A stretch of 7,017 nt of DNA, from assembly GCA_014379075.1 (NCBI GenBank), contig JACMMN010000192.1, forward strand, positions 1-7,017. Direction: 5' to 3'. This stretch comes from Pyrinomonadaceae bacterium (GTDB lineage: Bacteria > Acidobacteriota > Blastocatellia > Pyrinomonadales > Pyrinomonadaceae). This document shows, one piece after another, positions 1 to 5,996 of the stretch. Position 1 is the stretch's first letter. Every line of letters begins with the position of its first letter. Made by a program: the position numbers and the translations under genes. Below the pieces are notes generated by a model. It was not told where the DNA came from. It worked only from the letters and a program-made list of their open reading frames with translations, and did no database searches.

Positions 1-296
1 CGATTATGTCTTCTGGCCAACTTTTCGACATTGAACTCGGCGATTTCCCTGAGAGTCAGACCGAGTTCATCGGCGCACGCAGATAAATACCAGAGCACGT
101 CGCCGAGTTCGTCCTTTAGTTTCAGCCGGATCTCATCCGTGATCTCGCCGCCGAAATCGCGCTGGATCTTTTTTACGATATTGGCTACCTCGCCTGCCTC
201 GCCCGTCAGCCCGAGCGTGGGATATTCGAGATTGCTAAGACGCCTCGGGTAAAGAGCCGTCTGGCTCGCTTCGGTTTGATAGTCATCAAATTTCAT
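1..296 (-). CDS. MazG-like nucleoside triphosphate pyrophosphohydrolase (3' end off the window)
   Basis: Ninety-eight residues are readable from ATG at 296 down to the left edge, starting MKFDDYQTEA. The sequence carries the metal-binding signature of the all-alpha NTP pyrophosphohydrolases: E33-A-G-E36 followed by E63-L-G-D66, i.e. ExxE...ExxD, with the conserved context LTGEAGEV and KDELGDVLWYL. Family members hydrolyse NTPs to NMP and pyrophosphate using Mg2+ and are thought to clean non-canonical nucleotides from the pool or adjust nucleotide levels in the cytoplasm. Small single-domain members run to little more than 100 residues, so most of the protein is visible; the stop codon is not. 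It lies downstream of folD on the same strand, 120 nt away, so co-transcription is possible, although a promoter candidate sits between them. No Shine-Dalgarno precedes the ATG. The substrate cannot be told from sequence. Family call is firm; the exact role is not. Confidence 0.88.
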   Translation of the reverse strand, partial: MKFDDYQTEASQTALYPRRLSNLEYPTLGLTGEAGEVANIVKKIQRDFGGEITDEIRLKLKDELGDVLWYLSACADELGLTLREIAEFNVEKLARRHN

Positions 297-416
297 AGGA
301 TTTTAATGGACGCAAAAAGGCAAAAAAAACTCAAAAATGAGAACGGAATATATAGAAAAAGACAACGAACACAAAACGACGCTTCTTTTTTATTTGTCGC
401 TTTTGCGCTTTCGCGG
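297..416. other. A/T-skewed spacer between folD and the MazG-like gene; possible dispersed-repeat remnant
   Basis: This 120-nt spacer has strong strand asymmetry: the plus strand is A-rich (ACGCAAAAAGGC at 310-321, then an A8 run) on the left, and becomes T/C/G-rich on the right, where TGTCGCTTTTGCGC (397-410) and TTCGCGGC occur. The right part, read on the minus strand, begins GCCGCGAAAGCGCAAAAG, which resembles the 'GCCGCGAAAGGCGCAAAGACGC' style of dispersed intergenic repeat that I recall from several bacterial phyla. The left part looks like a degenerate copy of the same motif. That match is from memory and unverified. No open frame of its own is convincing here. Confidence 0.3.
347..374 (-). 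promoter_or_regulatory. Candidate sigma70-type promoter for the MazG-like gene
   Basis: On the minus strand there is TTGTGT (plus positions 369-374), a 16-nt spacer, then TATATT (347-352). TATATT matches 5 of 6 of the TATAAT consensus; the -35 matches only the TTG. Transcription would start near 340 and give a leader of about 44 nt before the ATG at 296. The region is AT-rich, so chance matches are likely; this is a weak call. Confidence 0.25.
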
Positions 417-1349
417 CTAATTAATTCTTCTTCGCCGCTTCGCGGCATCGACGGTATTTTTCATCAGCATTGCGACCGTCAGCAATCCGACGCCGCCCGG
501 AACCGGAGTGAAGTTCGCCGCTTTTGCCATCGCTTCCGTCGGATTTACATCGCCTACCAGCGTAAACCCACGTTTTTCAATTGTGGCGAGACGTTTTTCC
601 AGATCTTCGCCGTTGAAAAATTCCCCGGCTAATTGCGGATCGGAAACATTGTTTATTCCGACGTCGATGACGGTCGCACCTTCGCGGATATGTTCGCCGC
701 GAACGAATCCGGCCCGGCCAATTGCCGCGACGAGAATATCAGCCTGCCGCGTTATCGCTCCGAGATCTTTCGTACGCGAATGACAAATCGTAACGGTCGC
801 GTTTTCCTGTAACAAGAGCATCGCCATCGGCTTCCCGACAATGTTGCTGCGCCCGACTATGACGGCATGCTGGCCGGCGATCTGGATATTCGAACGCTTT
901 AGCATCTCGATAATACCGGCAGGAGTGCATGGAACGAGCGCCTTTTCGCCTTGGGTAAGCCGCCCGACATTGAACGGATGAAATCCGTCAACGTCCTTCG
1001 CCGGATCAATAGTTTCCAGTATCTCGCTCGCATTAATCTGAGGCGGCAGCGGAAGCTGCACCAAAATTCCGTCGACTTCATCGCGTTGATTCAGGCTTTG
1101 GACCAAGGCAAGCAGTTCGCTGTGCGAGGTTTCACTACCTAGATGGTAGTGTTCGGAAATTATCCCCAATTCTTCCGACGCTTTTACCTTACTGCCGACA
1201 TAAACGGCGGAGGCCGGGTCTTCGCCGATCCGAACGACGGCCAGGCATGGCCGAAATCCATGGCCGCTTTCGAGCAATTTTATCTCGTAGGCAGCTTCCG
1301 CTTTTATCGCATCGGCAATGATCTTGCCGCTTAATATTCGTGATGTCAT
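417..1349 (-). CDS. folD: Bifunctional methylenetetrahydrofolate dehydrogenase / methenyltetrahydrofolate cyclohydrolase FolD
   Basis: FolD interconverts 5,10-methylene-, 5,10-methenyl- and 10-formyl-tetrahydrofolate in the cytoplasm using NADP(H), supplying one-carbon units for purines, formyl-Met-tRNA and other pathways. The 310-residue product aligns by eye along its length with E. coli FolD. Y50 and K54 of the YVGSK motif, Q98 of VDGILVQLPLP and D121 of DVDGFHP correspond to the known catalytic Tyr/Lys, Gln and Asp. The Rossmann dinucleotide site is GRSNIVGKP at 166-174, and the C-terminal signature PGGVG is at 284-288. About 20 extra residues sit between the VIDVGIN and LVGDV segments relative to E. 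coli, a variation I have seen in other phyla. The frame stays open upstream to 1418, but MTSRILSGK lines up with the E. coli N-terminus, so ATG 1349 is chosen. No Shine-Dalgarno is present. The gene is divergent from the FG-GAP gene. Confidence 0.96.
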   Translation of the reverse strand: MTSRILSGKIIADAIKAEAAYEIKLLESGHGFRPCLAVVRIGEDPASAVYVGSKVKASEELGIISEHYHLGSETSHSELLALVQSLNQRDEVDGILVQLPLPPQINASEILETIDPAKDVDGFHPFNVGRLTQGEKALVPCTPAGIIEMLKRSNIQIAGQHAVIVGRSNIVGKPMAMLLLQENATVTICHSRTKDLGAITRQADILVAAIGRAGFVRGEHIREGATVIDVGINNVSDPQLAGEFFNGEDLEKRLATIEKRGFTLVGDVNPTEAMAKAANFTPVPGGVGLLTVAMLMKNTVDAAKRRRRIN

Positions 1350-1363
1350 AAGGTGAATTTTCA

Positions 1364-1393
1364 AGTTTACAGGAAGTATCGGACAATTGTCAG
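1364..1393 (-). promoter_or_regulatory. Candidate sigma70-type promoter for folD
   Basis: Reading the minus strand, CTGACA (plus positions 1388-1393; 5/6 to TTGACA) is followed by an 18-nt spacer and TAAACT (1364-1369; 4/6 to TATAAT). Transcription would begin around 1357, leaving a leader of under ten bases before the folD ATG at 1349. This fits the absence of a Shine-Dalgarno there. It is a plausible placement by position and consensus only. Confidence 0.3.
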
Positions 1394-1482
1394 TTTCCTT
1401 TGGCAGAAAGACGATCACAACTAAAGCAAAACCTCGAAAAACCTGCGTCTTTTTTGAGAATGATGGCCTTAAAACAAATTAA

Positions 1483-1488
1483 TATAAG
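1483..1488 (+). promoter_or_regulatory. Possible -10 element for the FG-GAP gene
   Basis: TATAAG (5/6 to TATAAT) lies 7 nt before the ATG at 1496, the spacing expected for a leaderless or nearly leaderless transcript. No good -35 is visible 16-18 nt upstream; TTGAGA at 1454-1459 is too far away for this hexamer. If translation instead begins at ATG 1460 or 1463, this hexamer would lie inside the coding region and could not be the promoter. Confidence 0.2.
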
Positions 1489-1495
1489 AACCGCG

Positions 1496-2443
1496 ATGGA
1501 CTCGGGAAGAGGTCGCGCTATTTCCCACACCAATTCACAGCAGCACAAACACCGCAGGATCTTCGGATTATTTTTCGTTATCGTTTTCGCAGCAGGTAAT
1601 GTAAATCTCTATGGACAAGCAACGTTTTCGGTTTTTCGTCCGAAAACACTCTCCTGGCATTCGAACCAGGCCGGGGCGAAAAGGGCATTTTCGCATCTGC
1701 CTGAGGCTTCATCGACAGACGTTCTTGTTCCGGCCGATTACGACGGCGACGGCATAACCGACTACGGCATCTGGAAGCCCGAAAGCGGCATTTGGTCAAT
1801 CAAATTGAGCAGCGATGATCAGTTATTCACAGTTGAATGGGGAACAATAGCTGGCGCCATCCCTGATGTTCCCGTACCGGCGGATTACGACGGCGACGGC
1901 TTAGCAGATATAGCAGTTTGGCGTCCAGTGACAGGTACCTGGTACGTCCTGAATTCGTCAAAAAAACACGATCAAACCAAAGCAACTATATTCCCTCTCG
2001 GAAAATCGGGTGATATTCCGGTACAGGCGGATTACGACGGCGATAAACGCGCCGACTTCGCCGTCTTTCGCGCCGAAGGAAATAAGTGGCTGATCGCCGA
2101 AAGCAGAACGAATGCCTCGCGGACCGAAAAATTTGGAAACGCGGGAACGGATGTGCTCGTCCCGGCGGACTACACGGGCGACGGAAGGGCCGACCTGGCC
2201 GTTTACCGGCGTGACGCGTGGTTCGTGCTGGAAAGCGAAACCGGTGAAACCGAGCCGTTTTACATGGGCTTTGCCGACGCAGTTCCGGTTCCGGCCGACT
2301 ATGACGACGACGGCCGGACCGATTTTGCCGTATTCCGCAGCGGTATTTGGTATATCTACGAAAGCTCGCAGCCGCGTTTCAGGACAATTAGATTCGGTGA
2401 TGAAAACGATGTTCCACTAAATTCCATTGGTGCAAAAAAATAA
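1496..2443 (+). CDS. Secreted FG-GAP/VCBS-like repeat protein with predicted calcium-binding loops
   Basis: The 315-residue product has a basic N-region (HKHRR at 17-21), a hydrophobic stretch IFGLFFVIVFAAG and a likely signal-peptidase site near LYG-QA (40/41), so it is probably exported. The rest consists of five tandem units built on (D)VPVPADYDGDGxxDxAVxR...W-(Y/F)-V, with DxDxDG-type loops beginning at D81, D130, D179, D225 and D268, and a final half-unit ending after DVPL. Such units belong to the FG-GAP/VCBS repeat class, usually beta-propeller-like, Ca2+-binding and extracellular. No enzymatic domain is visible, so a structural, adhesive or surface role is only an inference. The start is uncertain: the frame is open from TTG 1400, with ATGs at 1460, 1463 and 1496. 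ATG 1496 is chosen because it gives the shortest N-region before the hydrophobic core. It is divergent from folD and is followed by a strong terminator. Confidence 0.82.
   Translation: MDSGRGRAISHTNSQQHKHRRIFGLFFVIVFAAGNVNLYGQATFSVFRPKTLSWHSNQAGAKRAFSHLPEASSTDVLVPADYDGDGITDYGIWKPESGIWSIKLSSDDQLFTVEWGTIAGAIPDVPVPADYDGDGLADIAVWRPVTGTWYVLNSSKKHDQTKATIFPLGKSGDIPVQADYDGDKRADFAVFRAEGNKWLIAESRTNASRTEKFGNAGTDVLVPADYTGDGRADLAVYRRDAWFVLESETGETEPFYMGFADAVPVPADYDDDGRTDFAVFRSGIWYIYESSQPRFRTIRFGDENDVPLNSIGAKK
1718..2434 (+). repeat. Five and a half tandem FG-GAP-like protein repeats
   Basis: The coding repeat is recognisable in DNA (CGGATTACGACGGCGACGGC-like cores near 1736, 1883, 2030, 2168 and 2297) but clearer in protein. 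Spacing between successive loop aspartates is 49, 49, 46 and 43 residues. The calcium-loop core is intact in units 1 and 2 (DYDGDG), altered in unit 3 (DYDGDK), unit 4 (DYTGDG) and unit 5 (DYDDDG). The last copy stops at DVPLNS, just where a sixth loop would begin. Confidence 0.85.
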
Positions 2444-2474
2444 GCATTTCGAAATTGTAAGGTGTCCCCCGCTG

Positions 2475-2490
2475 GGTGCATACATGCACC
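2475..2490. promoter_or_regulatory. 16-bp inverted repeat (hairpin or operator) between the FG-GAP and transglycosylase genes
   Basis: GGTGCAT-AC-ATGCACC is a perfect inverted repeat with 7-base arms. As RNA it would form a 6-bp stem with a UACA loop; as DNA it would be a compact dyad suited to a dimeric regulator. It lies 4 nt before the base of the terminator stem and about 63 nt before the next start codon. It is followed by no U-tract of its own, so it is not a terminator by itself. Its function is unknown; it could simply be part of the 3' end of the FG-GAP transcript. Confidence 0.5.
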
Positions 2491-2494
2491 GTTC

Positions 2495-2524
2495 AGGGAA
2501 GTTCTTCGGAGCTTCTCTTTTTTT
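2495..2524 (+). terminator. Rho-independent terminator after the FG-GAP gene
   Basis: A 10-bp stem (2495-2504 with 2509-2518, including two G-U wobbles) is closed by the very stable C(UUCG)G tetraloop and runs directly into seven T residues (2518-2524). This is a textbook intrinsic terminator on the plus strand. It ends 28 nt before the transglycosylase ATG, so that gene needs its own promoter in a very short interval, or read-through. The minus strand has no T-tract on the other side, so it acts in one direction only. Confidence 0.88.
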
Positions 2525-2540
2525 GTGTCGAAAATAAGGT

Positions 2541-2546
2541 TAAAAT
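2541..2546 (+). promoter_or_regulatory. Candidate -10 element for the transglycosylase gene (leaderless spacing)
   Basis: TAAAAT (5/6 to TATAAT) is separated by 6 nt from ATG 2553, the arrangement seen for leaderless bacterial mRNAs with a TANNNT box just ahead of the start codon. The position of the -35 would fall in the terminator's T-run (around 2518-2523), which is not informative. The only Shine-Dalgarno-like string, AAGG at 2536-2539, is 13 nt from the ATG, too far to be typical. Confidence 0.3.
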
Positions 2547-2552
2547 TAAAAA

Positions 2553-5003
2553 ATGATGAAATTCGGGGCACTTGTGCTCGCCGTATTGATATTTTCGCCC
2601 TTACTGTATGCTCAGGATTACGCTGAAATTCATTCTCAAATTCAAACAGCCGTAGGTGATCGCAATTATCCCGCCGCGATAGCGGACCTTCGAAACCTCG
2701 AAACAAAAGAGATCGAGATCTTCAAGCTGAATAATTACGATTATTTGCTCGCCCGCCTTTGCGAAAAGAATAGTGATCTTGCGTCGGCAATGGCGAATTA
2801 TCAACGGGTCGTTTCCCGCGATTCGGTGTTGAAGGAATATGCTCTCTGGCATTTGTCGCAGATCGCCCGTTCATCGGGCAATTTGATCCTTGAGCGGACA
2901 TATTTACAGGAGCTTATCGCGTTCTCACCGCAGAGTTTACTGGGCAATGCCGCAAATAACCGCTTGGCCCGAAGCTGGTTCGAAAGCAAAAATTACGATT
3001 CGGCGATCAAACTTTTTAGCAAAATGCTTGTCTCGCGCGGGCAGACGCAAATAAATACGAACAGGCCCGCTGTCGAAAGTGCGATCGTTCGTGAAAATCG
3101 ATTGCTGCTCGCGCAGTCTTATTTAGGAACGGGGAATCAGGCGGAAGCGGCCGGGCATTTCACGATGCTGATCACCAATCTCGCAAATCCAGCCCAGCCC
3201 GATGATTTTGCGCTTTCTGCAGTCAAAGGCCTGGATCTATTGGCCGCCGGGCCGGAAGGCTCCGGCAAAACGGTACCGCCTCTTTCCGATTACGAGCATC
3301 TGCGGCGTGCCCAGATCTATCAATTCAACCGCGATTTTGCCGACGCCCGGCTGCATTACAACGCAATCATCAATAACCATCCGGGAAGCGGAAATGTTCC
3401 CGACGCAATTTATCAGATCGGACGCGGCTACACGCAGCAGGCCAATTTTGCCGAAGCAATAAAATGGTTCGAGCGAGTGCAGGAACAGCATGCGGACCAT
3501 CCGGTAAGCAAGGACGCCCTGCTCCAGGCGGCTTCGGCTTATTCGCGGGTGACGAAATTCAGTGAATCGATAGCTCGTTACAAAAGGTTTATTGAAAAAT
3601 ATCCGAACGACGAGCGCTTGGATCGGGCATATTTGAATATCGTCGACGTACTGCGCGATCAGGGCGAAGAGATCGAAGCCCTGAAATGGACGGCGAAAAC
3701 GCAGGAAACCTTTCGAGGCAAACTGCCCGAGGCCGTCGCCCTCTTTACTGAAACGCGGATCTACATGGCACGCAGCGATTGGGAAAACTCCTTGAAAGAT
3801 CTCGACAAGCTGCTGGCATTTTCCGATCTTGGCGGGGCGACGGTTCCCGGCGGGACGAATGCGGCGGAGATCACTTTTCTGAGAGGTTTCGTACTCGAAC
3901 AAATGCGGAGGTTCGGCGAGGCGATTGACGCTTATCTTTCAATCGCCGACGGCAGGGCCGAGTATTACGGATGGCGGGCTACGGAGCGTTTGCGGCTGCT
4001 CGCGAAAGCTGAGGCCGCCAAACCGCTGATCAACGAAAAGCTCAATTCTCTTTCCGCCGTCACCGCTTCGAAAGATTTCGAGGTGCAGAAAAAGAATGCT
4101 CAGGCTGCTTTGCGATTGACTGAAGAGCCGGAATTGAGAGCGACCCTGCTGGATGCATTGAAAAAGACGTACGCGAATTTGCCGGCCTATAAAAAAATTT
4201 CGGCTTTCGAACCGCTTGATGCTGGCCGAAAGTCGGTCCGGCAAAAGCCCGTTTCTAATACCGGCGACACACATCAAACCCTTGCCGACGAACTCATATT
4301 TCTTGGCTTATTCGATGAGGCCGCCCCGGAATTCGATGCGGCGATGAAATCGAAGCCGACAGGCGGGAGTGCGCAGCCGAGCTCCCAGGCTTACACTTTG
4401 GCGGCTCTATATGATCGCGGCGACATCGCCAATCGGGCGGTGGCGTTCGCCGAACCACTCTGGCGAAGCGTTCCCGCCGATTATCAGATCGAACTTATTC
4501 CGCGCGATCAGATAGAACTTCTGTATCCGGCTCCATATGGCGATGCGTTTTCGAAACATGCGATCCCGCGCGGGATCGATCCGAGGTATTTGCTTTCGAT
4601 CATGCGGCAGGAATCGCGTTACCGGGCAGACGTTAAATCCTACGCGGCCGCCCGCGGGCTCATGCAGTTTATCTCGACCACTTCGGAAAAGATCGCCGGC
4701 GAGCTCGACCGCGAAAATTTCCGGCAGGACGAGCTTTACGATCCGGCAACGGCGATCCTTTTCGGGTCGCAATACACCGCGAATCTGTTCAAACTATTCC
4801 CTGACCAGCCGCAGGCTGTCGCGGCAAGCTATAACGGCGGCGAGGACAATATGAAGCGCTGGCTCGGCCGCGCGAAATCCGATTCCCCCGACCGATACGT
4901 CCCCGAAATTGCCTTCTCGCAATCCAAGGATTATGTTTATAAGGTAATGGCGAATTACAGGGTTTATAAGTTGTTTTATGAAGAGAATCTACGGGCGAGA
5001 TAA
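2553..5003 (+). CDS. Periplasmic Slt-type lytic murein transglycosylase with long TPR-like N-terminal region
   Basis: The 816-residue protein would cleave the MurNAc-GlcNAc bond of peptidoglycan with formation of 1,6-anhydro-MurNAc, in cell-wall turnover or remodelling. A signal peptide (MMKFGALVLAVLIFSPLLYA, cleavage after A20; no lipobox) sends it to the periplasm. Residues about 30-600 are helical TPR-like repeats, clearest at 250-390 (for example AIYQIGRGYTQQANFAEAIKWF). The C-terminal SLT domain (about 655-816) has the catalytic glutamate E687 in MRQESRY, GLMQ at 702-705 and A-S-YNGG at 758-763, and ends with the YVxKVxANYxxY motif typical of Slt70-like enzymes. At 816 residues it is longer than E. 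coli Slt70 (about 645), the difference lying in the helical part. Two adjacent ATGs (2553, 2556) are both possible starts. The next gene begins 16 nt after the stop, so the two are probably one transcript. Confidence 0.93.
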   Translation: MMKFGALVLAVLIFSPLLYAQDYAEIHSQIQTAVGDRNYPAAIADLRNLETKEIEIFKLNNYDYLLARLCEKNSDLASAMANYQRVVSRDSVLKEYALWHLSQIARSSGNLILERTYLQELIAFSPQSLLGNAANNRLARSWFESKNYDSAIKLFSKMLVSRGQTQINTNRPAVESAIVRENRLLLAQSYLGTGNQAEAAGHFTMLITNLANPAQPDDFALSAVKGLDLLAAGPEGSGKTVPPLSDYEHLRRAQIYQFNRDFADARLHYNAIINNHPGSGNVPDAIYQIGRGYTQQANFAEAIKWFERVQEQHADHPVSKDALLQAASAYSRVTKFSESIARYKRFIEKYPNDERLDRAYLNIVDVLRDQGEEIEALKWTAKTQETFRGKLPEAVALFTETRIYMARSDWENSLKDLDKLLAFSDLGGATVPGGTNAAEITFLRGFVLEQMRRFGEAIDAYLSIADGRAEYYGWRATERLRLLAKAEAAKPLINEKLNSLSAVTASKDFEVQKKNAQAALRLTEEPELRATLLDALKKTYANLPAYKKISAFEPLDAGRKSVRQKPVSNTGDTHQTLADELIFLGLFDEAAPEFDAAMKSKPTGGSAQPSSQAYTLAALYDRGDIANRAVAFAEPLWRSVPADYQIELIPRDQIELLYPAPYGDAFSKHAIPRGIDPRYLLSIMRQESRYRADVKSYAAARGLMQFISTTSEKIAGELDRENFRQDELYDPATAILFGSQYTANLFKLFPDQPQAVAASYNGGEDNMKRWLGRAKSDSPDRYVPEIAFSQSKDYVYKVMANYRVYKLFYEENLRAR

Positions 5004-5019
5004 ATAGAAATTTACTTTT

Positions 5020-5907
5020 ATGCGATTACCTATTTTATTGATATTAACAATTTTACTTTTTACTGCCTGCAGGCCGACGGAAATGCCTCTTGCCTCCGCG
5101 GAAGTGAAACGTTACGACCTGAAGGGCAAGGTCATCTCAGTTGACCGGGCGAACAAAAAGGCCAAGATCGATCACGAAAATATTCCGGGCTTTATGGAAG
5201 CGATGACAATGGATTTCCCTATTCATGAAGATTGGATTTGGGACGATCTGCAGCCCGGCTCAGAGATCCGGGCCGAACTTGTCGTGGACAATTCCGCGAA
5301 AGACCCTTATTACCTCGAAAAGATCGGCATTGTGGCATTGCCTAATCCGAACCAGCCGCCCGTCCCCGTAAACGAAAAATTTGCCCAGATCGGAAAAGAC
5401 GTTCCCGAATTCGCACTTACAAATCAGGATGGAAAGCGTTTCACTTTAAAGGATTATCGGGGCAAAGCTCTCGCCATAACCTTTATCTACCGCGAATGTC
5501 CGCTACCCGAATATTGCATAAAGATGTCCTCTAACTTCAGCGATCTCGCATCCGATATCGCGGTAAACGAAGAATTCCAGGACAAAATGCGACTTCTCAG
5601 CATCTCGTTCGATCCGGCCCGCGACACGCCCGAAAAGCTGAAACAATACGGCCTCGGCTATCTCGGCAACGACGGCAAAACCGATTTCACGGTCTGGCAA
5701 TTAGCAGTCGGCAGCGATAAAGAAGTGCGAAGCATCGCCGATTTCTTCGGCCTCCAATACGAGATCGATCCGAACGAGAAAACACAGATAAATCACTCGC
5801 TTGTAACTGCCGTCATCGCCCCCGACGGCAAGGTGACAAAAATAATGAAAGGCAACGAATGGAAACCGGATGACCTGATGCGGGAATTGAAGGCGGCATT
5901 AAATTAG
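5020..5907 (+). CDS. Lipoprotein with CusF-like copper-binding domain fused to SCO1/SenC domain
   Basis: The 295-residue product starts with a hydrophobic segment and a lipobox-like LFTAC with C17, suggesting a lipid-anchored envelope protein. Residues about 32-108 match the CusF-type copper-binding fold: GKVISVD, then H52, M59, M62 and M64 in the segment HENIPGFMEAMTMDF, and the PGSEIRAELVV strand. In CusF the ligands are one His and two Met plus a Trp; here the Trp is not seen. Residues about 118-295 form an SCO1/SenC thioredoxin-like domain (PEFALTNQDGKRFTLKDYRGK, then FIYRECP, LSISFDPARDTPEKL, and NHSLVTAVIAPDGKV). SCO proteins deliver copper to the CuA site of cytochrome c oxidase or act as thiol oxidoreductases. 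The cysteines are C160 and C166, spaced CX5C (CPLPEYC) instead of CX3C; the expected metal-binding His is H259. It probably shares a transcript with the transglycosylase; no functional link between them is evident. No Shine-Dalgarno is seen. Confidence 0.9.
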   Translation: MRLPILLILTILLFTACRPTEMPLASAEVKRYDLKGKVISVDRANKKAKIDHENIPGFMEAMTMDFPIHEDWIWDDLQPGSEIRAELVVDNSAKDPYYLEKIGIVALPNPNQPPVPVNEKFAQIGKDVPEFALTNQDGKRFTLKDYRGKALAITFIYRECPLPEYCIKMSSNFSDLASDIAVNEEFQDKMRLLSISFDPARDTPEKLKQYGLGYLGNDGKTDFTVWQLAVGSDKEVRSIADFFGLQYEIDPNEKTQINHSLVTAVIAPDGKVTKIMKGNEWKPDDLMRELKAALN

Positions 5908-5996
5908 TGCAGTGTAACCAGGGTTTGTGTTCCACAGGTTAAAGAAGCGGGGCAGAGCCGCCCATAGTAAACTTGGATTACAGACATTTCGGGGAT
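5908..5996. other. Spacer with weak hairpins, possible dispersed-repeat fragment
   Basis: The 89-nt gap after the SCO gene contains AACC (5916-5919) that can pair with GGTT (5937-5940) around a TGTG-TTC-CACA hairpin (5926-5936), leaving a six-base bulge, and then GCGG...CCGC (5947-5950 with 5958-5961). Neither is followed by a T-run, so no intrinsic terminator can be called for the SCO gene. The strings CCACAGGTTAAAG and GGGCAGAGCCGCCCATAGTAA resemble short GC-rich intergenic repeats I associate with Acidobacteriota/Verrucomicrobiota-like genomes, but this is from memory only. Confidence 0.3.

Noticed and set aside
434..446. GCCGC-TTC-GCGGC hairpin near the end of folD
   Set aside because: It is inside the coding sequence of the KRRR tail and no T-run follows on the minus strand, so it is not a convincing terminator. 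Arginine-rich codon use explains the symmetry.
276..632. 118-codon plus-strand frame overlapping the spacer and the folD 3' end
   Set aside because: Most of it is antisense to folD, which is firmly identified; the product is low-complexity, basic and unrecognisable.
1400..1495. N-terminal extension of the FG-GAP protein from TTG 1400 or ATG 1460
   Set aside because: The added residues would place about 33-53 polar residues before an already long signal-peptide N-region, and the stretch contains promoter-like sequence. ATG 1496 is simpler, though ATG 1460 is not excluded.
2112..2420. 102-codon plus-strand frame inside the FG-GAP gene
   Set aside because: It is an out-of-frame shadow of the repeat-coding sequence; the repeated DNA keeps other frames open and no domain is visible.
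3249..3272. Perfect Walker A (P-loop) string GPEGSGKT at residues 233-240 of the transglycosylase
   Set aside because: It lies in a loop between helical TPR-like repeats, with no hydrophobic beta strand before it and no Walker B or other NTPase motif after it. A chance match is the best explanation.
3237..3902. 221-codon open frame on the minus strand
   Set aside because: It lies wholly inside the transglycosylase gene on the opposite strand, and the product is rich in Arg/Phe/Gly as expected from the antisense of that coding pattern. It has no start signal or domain.
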